64,000 bases of DNA, from the NCBI RefSeq assembly GCF_001039355.2, contig NW_019773914.1, positions 304,260 to 368,259 on the forward strand, given 5' to 3'. Below are positions 36,824 to 49,440 of the stretch, one piece after another (positions within the stretch are counted from its first letter, which is position 1; every line of letters starts with the position of its first letter). Origin of the DNA: Lingula anatina. Taxonomy: Eukaryota; Brachiopoda; Lingulata; Lingulida; Lingulidae. The position numbers and the translations under genes were made by a program. The notes beneath the pieces are model-generated. The model saw nothing but the letters and a program-made list of their open reading frames with translations, was not told the DNA's origin and made no database searches.

Positions 36824-37014
36824 ATGTACATGCGTGTAGAAGATACAAGGGGGGATGGTCACTGCTTGTTAAATGCAGTTGCTAGCTGTTTGGTCGAAAA
36901 TTGTCTGCATGCCCACTGTTGCTTTTGCGATAAATTGCTTTTAGATGTGGAAGGAAATGTCGATTATTACTCTGCTTTTCGCGGCAAAATGAAAAGACAA
37001 ACATTCACCTCGTA
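36824..37014 (+). pseudogene. Open frame with an OTU-like Cys motif, unresolved
   Basis: The 63-codon frame contains DTRGDGHCLLNAVASCL, which resembles the DGxCL catalytic cysteine motif at the start of OTU peptidases. What follows does not look like an OTU fold and the frame stops after 63 residues. It lies within the pogo-type element. It may be chance or a captured fragment. Confidence 0.25.
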
Positions 37015-37088
37015 ACTTAGGCATAGATTCAGTTGAAATCTCAGTTGCCCTCACCGGAAGAGGTGCTACAGGACACTAAGGCTGTATT

Positions 37089-37282
37089 CCCAGAGCTTTT
37101 AGATCGATCTAGATTACTGTCACTAGATTACTGTCAGATAATCCGGCTTAAATGTCCGTCCCGCCTACTACAAGCTGTAAGGGGGTAATTAACTTTGGTG
37201 TCCTGCTCGGCTGACAGCTATTTAGCGTGAACCCCCAGGGAGTTAGGTCGATCTAAAGTAGATCGATCTAATCTCTGGAAAT
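37089..37282. mobile_element. MITE nested in the pogo-type element
   Basis: Left 'ttcccagagcttttagatcg' and right (reverse complement) 'tttccagagattagatcgat' form inverted ends rich in GATCGATCTA. The core 'gataatccggcttaaatg...cgcctactacaa...gctgacagctatttagcg' recurs at 52927-53090 and, diverged, at 60672-60832. Confidence 0.6.
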
Positions 37283-37700
37283 GGGGTCTAAAGCGCACTT
37301 AAGAAAAGCCCAAAACAGCTCAAGTCCAGCAATAATTAGACCGGTTCCAAAGGCTCACCGTCGCAGTCCAAAGATTAAAAGAAGAAAACGATGCAGTGCA
37401 GTACTAACTGACACACCTGAAAATGAGCTACTCGAAAAAGAAAAGGCCAAGCCCAACAAAATTAAAAAGGACAAGCGCAACAAAAATAAAAAAAACAGTT
37501 AAAGGTTTCTAGTCGATAGAGAAAATCAAGAAAAAGGAAATTAAAGATGACCAACGATTCTGAGTCAGAAGAAGAGTTTTGTTTGTGGGGAGCCGTTCAT
37601 TAACAGCCGACCAAAAGAGAAATGGGTTAAATGCATTGTTTGTCTAAAGTGGTCACATGAAAACTGTACTAAGGTTGACCAAGTGTAGGCCTACATACTG
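37281..37700 (+). pseudogene. C-terminal relic of a pogo/Tigger transposase with PHD-like tail
   Basis: Frame 37281-37502 contains IRPVPKAHRR and SAVLTDTPENE followed by a Lys-rich stretch. This matches the C-terminal region after the DDE domain in pogo/Tigger/Jerky-type transposases ('IRPyPKA...saILTdTPEk'). After a stop and frameshifts, SESEEEFCL and then KWVKCIVCLKWSHENCTKVD (about 37560-37688) resemble a PHD-like zinc finger found at the end of such proteins. The catalytic core is not visible, so the copy is dead. Confidence 0.65.
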
Positions 37701-40310
37701 AGTATATCAGAACTGCGATTTTGATTCTGAGTTGTTGAGTTGAAAGAAATACAGTTTTCATTTGTAGGTCTAACATAGTGTTGTTGATAGGTTGAGTTAT
37801 GTGAGTTCAATTTCTTTTCTCTTAAACTACACCACTTTTGTTATCGTTATGAAATGACGTGTAACTGGATATGGTTTATACATCGAAAAGACTATTTGAA
37901 AGCAAATTGTAAACGTAAAAAATGCTTACAAACTGTGGAGAAACGAATACAAAGTAACACGCACTTGTTGGGAAATTAATATAGATAAACCTACTCTTAA
38001 AATGAATTATACTTTGAATTTATATGCAAGCGTTCCAAGTCGCCCTCTTGTTCCAACTCACCCCACTGCCTGTTCCAACTTACCCCGCGGGTGGGGTGAG
38101 ATGGAACGTTTTAGGAGGCAACTTTGAGCATTTATTACTCTAAAATAAAAAGACCTACTTGATGTTTTATTTCATAGATGAGTGCGGCATATAATTTTCC
38201 CCTATCAGATTTTATATTTTTGTCCCCAAAGCTTTGACTGTTGAGATATCGCAAAAAAAGTGAAAACTGTTCCAACCAACCCCGCTCTCCCCTACATTAC
38301 AATAATAACAAAAGCGGGCCCTGATCCCCATACCAAAGTGGAGGTCGGCTTCGCATTCGCGGACCCTCTTAAAATGATCCTGGATCCGCCCTTACGAAGG
38401 CTTGGAATATTGGATAATAATTTTTATTTATTTATTTTTTTTTTTTGTCGGCATTGTTATAAGTGATTATTACCTTCTGTATACAGGGGCGGTACATGAA
38501 AGTCCATATTTAACATAATACGTCAAACTGATCATTGCAGTGACTTATTTGATCGGTTGGCGTCCCCCGCCCCCCATATCAGGTGAAGAAGGTGACACAT
38601 ACACAAAACGAAGAAAGATTCAAAACAATGACATTCATAATTAGGTCAACTGTCAATCATTCTACCAATGAAACTGAAGCACGATGCATCTTTTTCCATT
38701 AACTAGTAAATACAATACAAGGAATAATTTATTGATTAAATATAAAGAAAAAATAATGACTGTACAAAAATGTGAGTTCCTGAAAGTGTTAAGACAGTCT
38801 AACTTTGCTCTACATTTCCAATTGTGTCCACCATTTTTGAAGTTACTTTTTACCTTTCACAAAGACACAAACCGGTGTGGCGTGATAGACCCGTGCACAT
38901 GCGCATTAAGGGTAGATTGAAAGAAGTAACTTCCGGTATGACGATGTCGTCCTAAGTAGGCGCTATGTTTGCACTGAACTACGATTTTCAAATTCATAAT
39001 TCAGAGGTTTTCGTCATGAGAGAGTATGTATTTGATAATCTTATTACTACAGTATACGGGGGAATGTTGGAAGTGAGCTTTTGAACGTGACTGAACTGTT
39101 TTGCTCTGTGTGAAGAACGTGGCAAATCTAAGACTCGTAGAATAAAGCTTTTCCCTCTACAATGTTCTTTCAATTCAAAGTTCAGTCATTTTCGTTAAAA
39201 AGAAATTGTTTGTTTGATAATACTTCACCTTTCTCTGCGGGGAAATGTTGGAAATGCATGTGCAGCTACGTACTGTAAGTCAACAGACTGCTACCCCCGC
39301 CTGAATAATCCGTCAGAACGGTTTATTCACGACGACGGTTTCTTCACGTGACACCGGGAAACGTGAGAGTAAAAAATTAAAAACAAAAAAATACATATAA
39401 CTGAGTATTATGTCCCCCTTACAACTCTCAAATGAAGGTAAGAAGTACAATGAACTTGTTTATTTTCACTAATGCAATATTTACCTGTTATTAAGAAGAA
39501 AGCTTGGCAGATAAAATACTCGAAATATTCGTTTCTCCATTTTATTATCATTCAGAACCAACACACGGAGAGAGAGAGAGAGAGAGAGAGAGCGACTTGA
39601 ATGTAGAACTAATTCCTCATTACTTTTGATGTTTTACCTGAATAGACACTAATTAACGGGTTTCCTGCTTCTATCGAGCACCGTGATTTTCCAGGACGTA
39701 GGTTACGTAAGCCCTCTACCAGGGCGGCAAATCAATTCTATCCACTTTTCCGTCACCAGAGATTTGTGACAAGAGTTAGCCAGAAAAATTATTGACAATT
39801 AGCGAAAAATCAATATTTGAACGTGGAAGGTGGGAGTTTTCGTAAAGGTATACTTATTTATGCTGTAATCATGCATGTATAAGAGTAAGTTGGACTCATT
39901 GACAGTCGTTTCATATCGAGTGTGCTTCTGTTCTTCTGTTCCTGTACCATCGGTAAAGGGAAAGACACACAATGAAAGTTTTTCTTCTAAGGTTCTCCAA
40001 ATGGATACAATTATAACGTTAAGTTCAATGCATTATAAGTATTGTGTTTCGAATACATCGGATTTTTATTATATTTATATAAAGAGAGTTGATTTCGTTC
40101 TCGGGTCATATTTGCCTCTGCTGGCCATTGTTTTGCAAGAATGTTAACTTGTGTTTGCGAGATCAGAGCGTCATCACCATGTATTTACTATAATCCCGTA
40201 TAGAGACGGTTGACAAATAAATCGCTCCACCTAGCACTTGAGAAAAACTTTCCAGAGACTGAAGAGAGATATCGTTGCTACACTAGAGTTGTATTTTGGC
40301 TGGTATCAAA

Positions 40311-42556
40311 ATGCTTCTAAACATGGTTTGCATTTTGCATCTCATACTTGCGGTCGTTTGGATTGTGGTTGGAGATAAAAATTCTACAAATGTCTACAGA
40401 TATGTCAGCCCTCCAAGCTGCAGGAAAGATGTGGCAAATATCAAGGTATATGGACAGCAATATGTGTCAACAAAAAGTGCTTGCGCCATCGCTTGTTCGG
40501 CGAACACGCCCCGCTGTGTTGGATTCAACTACATTGAAGTCAATTCAGGGGAAGATTCATGTGAATATGTTGACGCAAAATCCGACGAGAATAGCACCAA
40601 TTTGGTTTACCGCCATGGATATCGCTACTTTGAACAGGTAATGTATCACTTTCTCATTATTCATTTAAAAAATACGCACCATGCCCTAGAAGTCGTGTAT
40701 TAACATAAGTACAGTCTTGCAAGAACACACACGCTTGCATACAACAATCGGTTTATCAAAACATGGACACTTTTAAAAATTGACTTCAATTTGTTTTCAC
40801 ATGTTAAAATGTTTTGCGGTTAGTTCTACAAAAATGCCTTTCCATTGCGAAAAATTGCATTTTTCATATGAAATTATCTGTCCACTGCATTATTCAAAAT
40901 GGTTGTCAGACCTGATAAAATATATGACATTTCTTACAAACATCAATCTGTTTAGAGCACGGCTGTATCAGTGAGGATACAACATGTTAAATCGATAGAC
41001 AAAGGAGAGAACAAACACGGTTAAGTTGCTAACTTCCGGTGGATTCAATGGGATTTTAAGTATACCCTCCGTAAATGAGATGCTTTAGATACAGGTAAAA
41101 TTTAACAATAATCTGATAGCTCTTCATGGAAAGTTACAATTAATTTCAAAATTACGCTCACATGTTTTAATAAGATAGTATATGAATATGACTCATGTCA
41201 GTACGGGCACGTGTAATACCCACTTCTCGATGAGGTATGCTGTTCACAAGCGCCACCAATGGTTATAAAATAGAAGTAAAACAATACGGGGTCAGTTTTT
41301 ATTCATATATCGAAAATTGGGAGACTGCTTTTTGAATTGATCCATTTTAAGCTGTCTGTGTGTTTCTGTTTTTGTAAAGGTGAAGCCTGTTTCTGGTATT
41401 GATATTTATTTTTGAATAAAATAATAATTTCAAAGTGGCTGTGTGCTCTATTTTCAGTTGGAGATGTCAGAGCAGCAAGTCACCTGTTCTCGATCTAGTA
41501 AGTAACATGCACATGTGTTAATGACGGTCACCGCGACTGCATATCCGACTTCACGGATCGTTCATCTTGTCAACTGTATTTTTTTAATTGGGGACATATG
41601 CATGTTGCTATTGATCCTATCTGATGGCTAACTTTGGTAATGCGCAATTTTCACAAGGATCTGTTTTACCGTGTTTGAGACTGACCTTCACCTTCATTCT
41701 AAATTACCTTGACCTGTATTGAATGTCACCTTGACCTACATTGGGATTGTATTTGACACTTACTTCTTGTTGTTTCCAGCTCCTTATCCTGTGTATACCT
41801 ACGTCCCTATCAGTCTGTCACACGCAGCAGCAACTGCACACTGCCGGGAGAACGGGGCTCACCTTGCAACAGCGGAGACTAGGAAAAAGTTAATGGATTT
41901 ACACGCGTTTTGGCAGCAAGTTCCAGGGTCAGGTACGACATTTCAGTGACTTAAATCTGTATCCGGGTCATTTCAGAGACTTAAATATGCATCCAGTTTA
42001 TTGGTTATTACGTTCTTGATCTTCGGGTAATCGGATTTCATGTCAGTCACTAAATGCGTATCCCATTATATTTTTCTTTTAATCTTCAGGCTGCTATTTG
42101 AATCAAACACAATATATAGATACTTCTGGAATGTGTTTGCGTTTGACGATTAGCGACGTTAATTTTCAATGAAAAGGGGTTTAGAAAACTGTTACGTTAT
42201 TACTTAGTACAATTGAGAAAAAGGCACAAGTGAGCCTAAACACCCTTGCATTTTTAGGTTTGGAAAATATTTATACTTGTCACATAAAGTGATATCGATA
42301 TACTTTTAACATAGTTAAAGGCTTCAATTTTCTCTTTATATAATCAGTCGATAAAATTTGGTTGGGAGCAGACGACATCGCCCAAGATGGCGATTGGCGG
42401 TGGAACGCTGCAAATGGAGATCCGGTGGACTATTCAGAATGGCACCCAAGTGAGCCGAACGGCGGAGCTGGAGAAAACTGTATGGAGCTCTACTCAGACG
42501 GAACATGGAACGATAAGTCGTGTAGCAATACCAGATCCTTCCTCTGTGAAGGATAG
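40311..42556 (+). CDS. Lectin 3: secreted PAN-like plus C-type lectin protein
   Basis: Exons 40311-40637, 41458-41497, 41780-41932 and 42348-42556 (TAG), phases 0, 1, 1, give 242 residues. The signal peptide is identical to that of lectin 2 in its first residues (MLLNMVCILHLILAVVWIVV). The PAN-like domain differs in several places, for example SPPSCRKDVANIKVYGQQ. The CTLD has AHCRENGAHLATAET, IWLGADDI, WRWNAANGDPVDY, EPN, ENCMELY, TWNDKSC and FLCEG, with the complete EPN/WND calcium site. The frame is intact and splice sites are canonical. Introns are of ordinary length with no insertion. It is a recent duplicate of lectin 2. A possible AATAAA lies about 330 bp after the stop. Confidence 0.88.
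41680..41757 (+). promoter_or_regulatory. TGACCTTGACCT cluster before exon 3 of lectin 3
   Basis: Units TGACCTTCACCT, TTACCTTGACCT, TCACCTTGACCT and TATTTGACACT at about 25-bp spacing, ending about 20 bp before the exon 3 acceptor. Confidence 0.5.
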
Positions 42557-44136
42557 AAAGTATACATCTGTATATTACACGAACATTAGGATCCCAAGCC
42601 CATGCGGGGACTTTCTTAGGAAGGGGAACAAGGATAAAAAATCCTAAATAATGGACGTATAAGCAAGTATTTGTTATACGCACAGGGCACAGGGATATTT
42701 AGCTCCCTGATATTTAGCTCTTGTGGAATGTCCGGATCACCCACTCAAGACTTTACCGGCGGGAAATAGCCTGATTTGTTTGGTTTGACTTACATACTAA
42801 AACAGATGGAATAAGAACTCAGGAATTACTTACATGTGTATAAAAAGAAAGAATTTGAACGTACATTATTCTCAGTATTCATAAATAAATTATTATTTGC
42901 ATATTATGTTAGTTCTAATTTATGCAAGTAATAAAATCCTTTGGTGAAAATTTACATCAAAGTTTCGTTATCGATCCTCCCGCCGGAGGATAGAAATTGT
43001 TCAGTTTTCAACTTTACGTAATTTCACTCTTTCAGGACCGTTCACATCTAAGGTTTAAAACGTCCACGGTTTGGTATCAACATTTGTTCATGTAAACACA
43101 TAAAAAGAAAAAAAACGCCAGTCCCAAGTAAAGTTTCTAACTAGAAATGATACATGACAATAATAGCAAATGGACCTTTCGAGCATTTTGGGGGACATTC
43201 TCTGTGAACAACCTGGTGGTCGTCATCCTAGCCTGAGGGCTCTGACTTGCAAGCATGGGCTATTTAGGTAGTTGTAAGTGGTTACAGGGCAAAGGGTGCT
43301 CTGATTGCTTTTTCTACTTTATTTTGATTTTTGTAGGCCAAGTTTTTTTTTAACAAACTTTTGGCGTGTATGCATTTTCATTGTATTAAAAGCATTGTTA
43401 ATAGTTACTTGATATGTCTCGTTTTTCTTCCATTTTGCATTACGGTAGACTAGCGTGGTATTTCAGAGTCGTTTTCTGTAGTTTTCCGTTTTATTGACTG
43501 ATCATGCTGACAGTTAAGATCGGCAACACCAAGTCAGGCAATTAAAGTGAGAGCAAACAACTCCATTGATTGCAAACATGGGGATATGACAGGGACTTGT
43601 TTACTTGCAACCGACAATTATCCTTGAGATCAGAACACGGTTATAGCAGAGAATTGTGTCATGAAATATTTAGAGACAAGCCTGTGAAATATCTAAAGAA
43701 AAATCAATCTGTTTTCCTGGTAGAAGTTATAAGTTCAGCGCCCCTGGTGATGGAAAACACACAATTAATTATAAATGGTACAGAAACAATGGCAAAGTGA
43801 CTAAAATTTTATCTTATTTGATTAAGTATACTTTACATTAGACTGTCCAAATCGATGTCATGTAAGCTTTTCTATTGTAAAACGAACACATCGGATTTCC
43901 ACGTTAGAAAGAAAATTGGTTTCGTTTCTGGAGATGTCTCCGATAACCATTGTTTTCCTACTGTGATTTGTTGACTTGTGTTTGAGATGCAGTTGTCATA
44001 TCAGCAATGACCCCTTCATTAAACCGATAGGCAATAAGCGTAGCTGCTCTTTGTAAAAATGATCTTAAAACTGTCAAGAGGAACGATCAACTGCTCTTGC
44101 TGTACGCGTTTTTTATTCTAGCTTGCTGTTATCAAA

Positions 44137-47134
44137 ATGCTTCGGCACACATTTTGTACTTTACATATCATGCTTACGGTCGTTTGGATTGTATTTGGGG
44201 ATACAAATTCCACAAATGGATACAGATATGTCAGCCCTCCACACTGCCGGGAAGACGTGGCAAATATCAACGCTTTTGGACGCCAATATGTTTCCAGGAA
44301 GAGCGCTTGCGCCATCGCGTGCACGGCGAACACGCCCCGCTGTGTGGGGTTCAACTACATTAAAACCGATTCAGGGGAAGATTTATGTGAATATGTCGAC
44401 GCAAAATCCGACGAGAATAGCAAGCATCTGTTACACAGCAAAGGATCTCGGTACTTCGAACAGGTAATGTGTCGGTTTCCATTTATCTATTTATTAAATA
44501 AAATAGTAGCAAACTATAAAATACATGTTCTTGTAATTTAACGAATGCAAAAGACTCCTTTGTACACATCTATACATTAAAGTCAATGGGACCGTTCATA
44601 TGCTTATCACCGAAAGCAGATATTGGCCCTGTCTCACTAACACTTGTTCTCTCAAAGGTACTTGTAAGGTTTGTTGTAGATTGAGTTTGGGTAGTAGCGT
44701 CCATCAAGATTGGGTCTAGACGGTTTGGCATTTTAAATGCAACAGCACGACTATTGTGTTAGTTGAAGGAATTGACATGATCTGAAGACCCACAGCAGAC
44801 CCACTTGGGCAATACGCCAGAATGCTTTCAGTGGATTATAGCGAGGCTTTCAACAATGTTGATCACACTCTGCTCATCCACAAAACTCCTTTATCTTGAA
44901 ATCCCAGAAGAAAGGTAACTGTGTGTGAATAACTGAAAGCTGCACGGTTGCCCATAAATGCAGGGAACAGAGTTCGGTCTTCTTTTCTATTATGATCACT
45001 GACATAAAAACTGAATAGGACAATACTAAAGGTGTAAATATTAACGGCATCCTGAACTAAAGAGCCGTCCATAAACAAGGCAGTCTCCCAGCTAGAACAG
45101 CAGATCTCGCTATGTGGTGCAGTGATAACAATTTTTTTTAAATTCTTAATACAATCAATTAATTGACAAAAAAAAACATGCGATGTTTTATTTTTCAAGA
45201 GTTATGGTAAAAGTGACGTCGGCATTGTGTGTTATATTAGTATTTGCGTTTGTAATGCTGCACACTGATTTCTTACTTATATAATCCACACCGGCTGTGT
45301 GCTCTTTTTTTCAGCTGGGGATGTCGGAGTGGCAGGTCACCTGTTCTCGAACTCGTAAGTAACATGAACATGTGAATACGATGGAGTAGGGTCACCACAG
45401 TACCATTTCTGACTTCACTAACGTATAAATGTCTCATTTGCGAATTGTTTTAACGCTGTTTTCACAGGGGACCACGCGCTCTATGTAATTGCTCGAACTC
45501 CTTCCACAAGTAACAGTTTCGGTGCAATTGTCACTGACCTTGACCTATATTGATATTGACCTTGACCTTTATTGGTACTGATCTTGAAACTGACCTATTT
45601 TTTTCTGATTTCTAGCTCCTTCTGCCTACACCTACTTTCCTATTCCTCTTTCGTACTCAGCAGCGACTGTCTACTGTCGTGACAGAGGGGCTCACCTGGC
45701 AACAGCGGAGACCAGGGAAGAATTAAGTATTCTGCACGCGATTTGGCAACAAGCTCCAGGGGGAGGTACGTCATGTCATTGACCTAGATTTGTTTATGGG
45801 TCATTGGTTACTTTTACACCCACATCGTTAGCAAGAAGCAATTTTATTTCATAAGTATTATGCATTCCATTTTAAGTTTTTAAAGATCTTCAATTATATT
45901 CAAAGCTGCGATTTGAACAAAATTAGTCCATTTAATCCCATAGGCCTAAATATGGGACACGTATACATGGTCAAAACACTCTGATTTATGTTTTACAGCC
46001 TCAATTTGAGAATAAATGGCTTCAATTGATAAGGAAAGGTCTTTACTTGAATTTTGTGTATATTCAGACACCTTTTTTTCTGTTGTTCCACCATTTTGAA
46101 TTTGAGCAGACAGTTTTTTTTCTTTCTTTTTTTTTTAAGAAAAAAACTGTGCACAACATATGTGCCCGTCGTCCCATATATTGGACGCACATTGTCTTTA
46201 CAAAAAAATATATACATTAAACACTATTTTTATTCAAAATGAAGTTTGGGTTAGATGTTTCTAACCTAGACCGCACCTGAAAATCAACATTGTAACAAAA
46301 ATGTCGGGGTTAATGTTTAGCTAGATCTAGATTATGTAGTATTTGATGTGTTGTGAAAACAAACATAAAACTCGTTAAGGGGTAATTGCTAAAGAAGTTA
46401 TATACAGAGTATAGCCTAAGTGAGAAAATTGTTGGACAAAACTTGTACCACTATATAATGATTCATACCATTTTCCAAGATTTATATTATTAACCAAATG
46501 GTAATGGCTAATTTATTTTTAATTAAAAGGATAACAACTCTTCGTTTTGGCCCAAAAAATGGATTTTCCTGGAGTAAACAACAATTTTCCATACTAACCA
46601 ATGGTTAATGAATCCATTTTAACATTTAAAGTTAGTCCCTGTTTTTTTTTTTTCTATTTTTTTTTTTTTTTTTTGTTATAATCTCTTAAGAGATTATAAC
46701 AGAGTATAGCCATCAATGGAGGTCACGTGGTCTAAAGACAAGCTCGGATGTCAGAATAATAGCTATCACTGCAATAGAATATATTATATGTGGTGCAATA
46801 GAATATATTATATTTCTAGGAGTTGTTCCCAATGTTACTATTGTGAAATGCAGATCTCATACGAAGAGCTATTATTCCTTTAATTAATTAATTAATTTTT
46901 TAATCAATTTTTTTAGCATGTGCAGATTGTAGACTTTGGTTGGGAGCGGACGACATTGCCCACAATGGCGACTGGCGGTGGAACGCTGCGAATGGAGATC
47001 CGGTGGACTATTCAGCATGGGGGTTCACTGAGCCGAATGGCGGAGATGGAGAAAACTGTATGGAGTTCTCTCCAGACGGGAAATGGAACGACTGGCCTTG
47101 CAACGGCCTCAGACTCTTCATCTGTGAAGGGTAG
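44137..47134 (+). CDS. Lectin 4: secreted PAN-like plus C-type lectin protein
   Basis: Exons 44137-44463, 45315-45354, 45616-45765 and 46926-47134 (TAG), phases 0, 1, 1, give 241 residues. Exon 1 encodes the signal peptide MLRHTFCTLHIMLTVVWIVF and a PAN-like domain ending SRYFEQ. Exon 2 reads LGMSEWQVTCSRT. The CTLD has VYCRDRGAHLATAET, LWLGADDI, WRWNAANGDPVDY, EPN, ENCMEF, KWNDWPC and FICEG, so the EPN/WND sugar site is complete. Exon 4 uses the acceptor 'tgtgcag' rather than the closer-to-consensus 'tttttag' 8 bp upstream, judged by frame and by length against paralogs. Intron 3 is 1.16 kb with A/T-rich expansions and a 26-bp palindrome. Intron 1 holds a reverse transcriptase relic. Confidence 0.86.
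44610..45130 (+). pseudogene. Non-LTR reverse transcriptase relic in intron 1 of lectin 4
   Basis: Readable pieces are LSKVL near 44650, RMLSVDYSEAFNNVDHTLLI (about 44818-44878) and a broken GVPQGT/ITDIK region near 44960-45010. They correspond to reverse transcriptase motifs 'lvlvDfskAFDhVdHnlLl' and 'GVPQGT.LGP' of CR1/jockey-like LINEs. The same relic lies at the same place in lectins 5 and 6. Confidence 0.72.
45535..45597 (+). promoter_or_regulatory. TGACCTTGACCT cluster before exon 3 of lectin 4
   Basis: Two perfect TGACCTTGACCT/TTGACCTTGACCT units followed by TGATCTTGAAACTGACCT, ending about 18 bp before the acceptor. Confidence 0.5.
46675..46700. repeat. Perfect 26-bp palindrome
   Basis: GTTATAATCTCTT is followed directly by its reverse complement, right after a poly-T tract in intron 3 of lectin 4. 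It could form a cruciform or be a footprint of a fold-back element. Confidence 0.85.
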
Positions 47135-49353
47135 AAACTGAGCGCTCGTTTGCAGCCCCCTCCCCCTAACATATAGCTTAGTAATATTCAACATATTTTT
47201 AATTAATTAGTGTGGTGACTTTAAGCAGTGTCTTTAATATTCAAACACATACATTTGGCAATTATTAACGAATTTTAACATGCTTTTTCGATAATCATAT
47301 ATGCCTACCAAATATTATGAGAGTAGAGGATATCGCTGGAGTGAAAAATTTTCTGTAATCTCATTGATCTGATAATTTCAACGTTAACTTTAAAAGATTA
47401 ACAATAAGTTAGCATTAAACAATAGAGAGTTGCAGGGTGGGGGAATACTGCCAAAGTACCAGAGATTGTCACATAACCACGTGTCTGAAAAAGGAAAAAA
47501 AACTTAAGCATTTATTTTAATTCTGATAACTCATGTTACGATAGCCGGTGATGTACGTACATGTAAGTGATAAAATGAAATGTAATTTTTGCATAACCGG
47601 AAAAAGCTGACATATTTAGTATTCTAGTATTTCAATATGTTTCTATTTCCATAATAAATGCAAACTCTGTAACAGCAATGTCATACATGTAGTTTGGCTA
47701 ATATGTATCTCTCCTTACCAGCATGTATTTTTAGTTAAGTCTTTCACAAACATGTCATCAGGGCGGTCTTAGACATTTTTGATACGTATCCAAAATAACA
47801 CAGCACGACGTATTTAATTACATTTATCCGGGTGTTTCTATTCTAATATTAGCAAATATGATTAAATTAGATATTTCATCCCAAAAGCCCAGATAAATAT
47901 CTCAATGGACACCGGAAGTGACTGGTATGAACTAATATCGGCATCCAAAGAGCATTGTTAAATGGGGAATTCCTTATTTAATACACGCACATACATATGT
48001 AAAATACAGGTATGTACACCTGTACCCTCACGAGTTGCTTAATATGTTAACATAAAAGCGAAGACGAAGCATTTCACTTCTTTATCAATATACATGATAA
48101 ACTAGTCAAAATTACTTTGAAATTATATATTTATCCGGTTTGGTAAATTTCTTTATACCAGTATCACAACGTGACCTTCAGCGGAATATGTATATAGAAA
48201 TAGTACCTGTACTTCGTAGCTTTTATTGATGGCATGCAGTCATTAATTATATTGAAAGGCAAGTTTTCCTGTTTATGAACAAACCCATTATTGAGAAAAG
48301 TATGCACAGGGAAAATGCGCGATGAATTTTGAACATCCTTTCTTGATTCTGATAGACTGCGCACGCTGTGCGACCAGAGATATAGAGGGCAAACTCACTT
48401 CTTCACATTATTGAAAATTTCGGCGACGTCTTCTTGACAAAGGTAATTGATTGGCTGGGTTGTCCCTGACTGTTGCCGGTGACAATGAGCTTAATTCCGA
48501 TTGATGTCACACCTAAAGCAATTATCAATATCTCAACCACTACCACAATTATCTCATCTTGGTCTGGACAATTCTCTAGCAAAACATTGCTAAAATATCA
48601 CGACTGGAAACAGCTCATCTCTGTCAATCCTGTATTTAGAAAATAATCATGTACAAGCTTGTATTTTACACATTTAAAACTTAATGTTGTTCCAAGAGAA
48701 AAAAAAACAGACAGACTGCAAATGCCTGTGTTCACTAAAACCTTTTTGCTGTTTTGCATTATGGTAGACTAGCGTGGTTTTCAGGGTCGTTTTCTGTGGT
48801 TTTCTGTTTCGTTGACCGATCAAGGTGAGGGTTAAAATCGACAACAGCAAGTCAGGCAATTAAAGTCAGAGCAAACAACTTACTTGATTGCAAACATGGG
48901 GATATGGCAGGGACTTGTTAACTGACGACAAACAATTATCAGCTTTGTAATTATCCTTTAGATTTCAGAACCAGGTTATAGTAGAGAATTGTGTCATGAA
49001 ATATTTAGAGACACGCCTGTGAAATACCTAAAACAAAATCCATCTGTTTTCCTGGTAAAGTTTATAAATTCAGCGTCCCTGGTAATGGAAAACACACAAT
49101 TAATTATAAATGGTACAGAAACAATGGCAAAGTGACTAAAATTTTATCTTCTTTGATTAAGTGTACTTTACAATGCACTGTCCAAATCGATGTTATGTTG
49201 GATTTTATATTGTGAAACGAACACATCGGATTTCCATTTAAGAAAGAAATTTGGTTGGGTTTCTGGAGTTGTCTCTGATAACCATTGTTTTCCTACTGTG
49301 TTGATTCGTTTGAGATGCAGTTGCCATGTCAGGAATGACCCACTCACAAAGAG

Positions 49354-49360
49354 TATAAAA
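49354..49360 (+). promoter_or_regulatory. Candidate TATA box of lectin 5
   Basis: TATAAAA about 81 bp before the ATG at 49441. Copies 4 and 6 do not show an obvious equivalent at the same place, so this is tentative. Confidence 0.3.
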
Positions 49361-49440
49361 AAGAGTAGTTTTGCAAAAACGATCTAGAGACTTTCAAGAG
49401 GAACAATTAATTGTTGTATTCTATGTTGGCTATTATCAAA

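Larger units (their letters stand above)
36268..38292 (+). mobile_element. pogo/Tigger-type (Tc1/mariner superfamily) element, 2025 bp, degraded
   Basis: The ends are GGGGAGAGCGGGGTGGGTTG and, reverse-complemented, GGGGAGAGCGGGGTTGGTTG, each continuing GAAC: 24 bp with one mismatch, flanked by TA. The homologous position near lectin 3 (about 43148-43154, 'aaatgatacatgac') is an empty site with a single TA. GTTCCAAC...ACCCC words recur inside the ends and may be transposase binding sites. Coding remnants lie at 37281-37700 on the + strand. The element carries a nested MITE at 37089-37282. Confidence 0.8.
38440..43160 (+). repeat. Segmental duplication block B (carries lectin 3)
   Basis: Partner of 30840-36265. 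It lacks the retroposon-like insert, the 603-bp insert and the pogo-type element of block A. It has about 490 bp of its own (roughly 38876-39366) between 'ttcacaaagacacaaac' and the shared 'cttacaactctcaaatgaaggt'. Confidence 0.75.
43430..48740 (+). repeat. Segmental duplication unit C1 (carries lectin 4)
   Basis: It starts with 'gcattacggtagactagcgtgg' (about 43437), which recurs at about 48757 and 54485, and carries gene and 3' flank in the same order as units C2 (48750-54050) and C3 (54480-59580). ATG-to-ATG spacings are 5304 and 5758 bp. Confidence 0.8.

Noticed and set aside
46918-46925. Use of the 'tttttag' acceptor at about 46917 for lectin 4 exon 4
   Set aside because: It would shift the frame relative to exon 3; the next acceptor 'tgtgcag' keeps frame and gives the same exon length as all paralogs.
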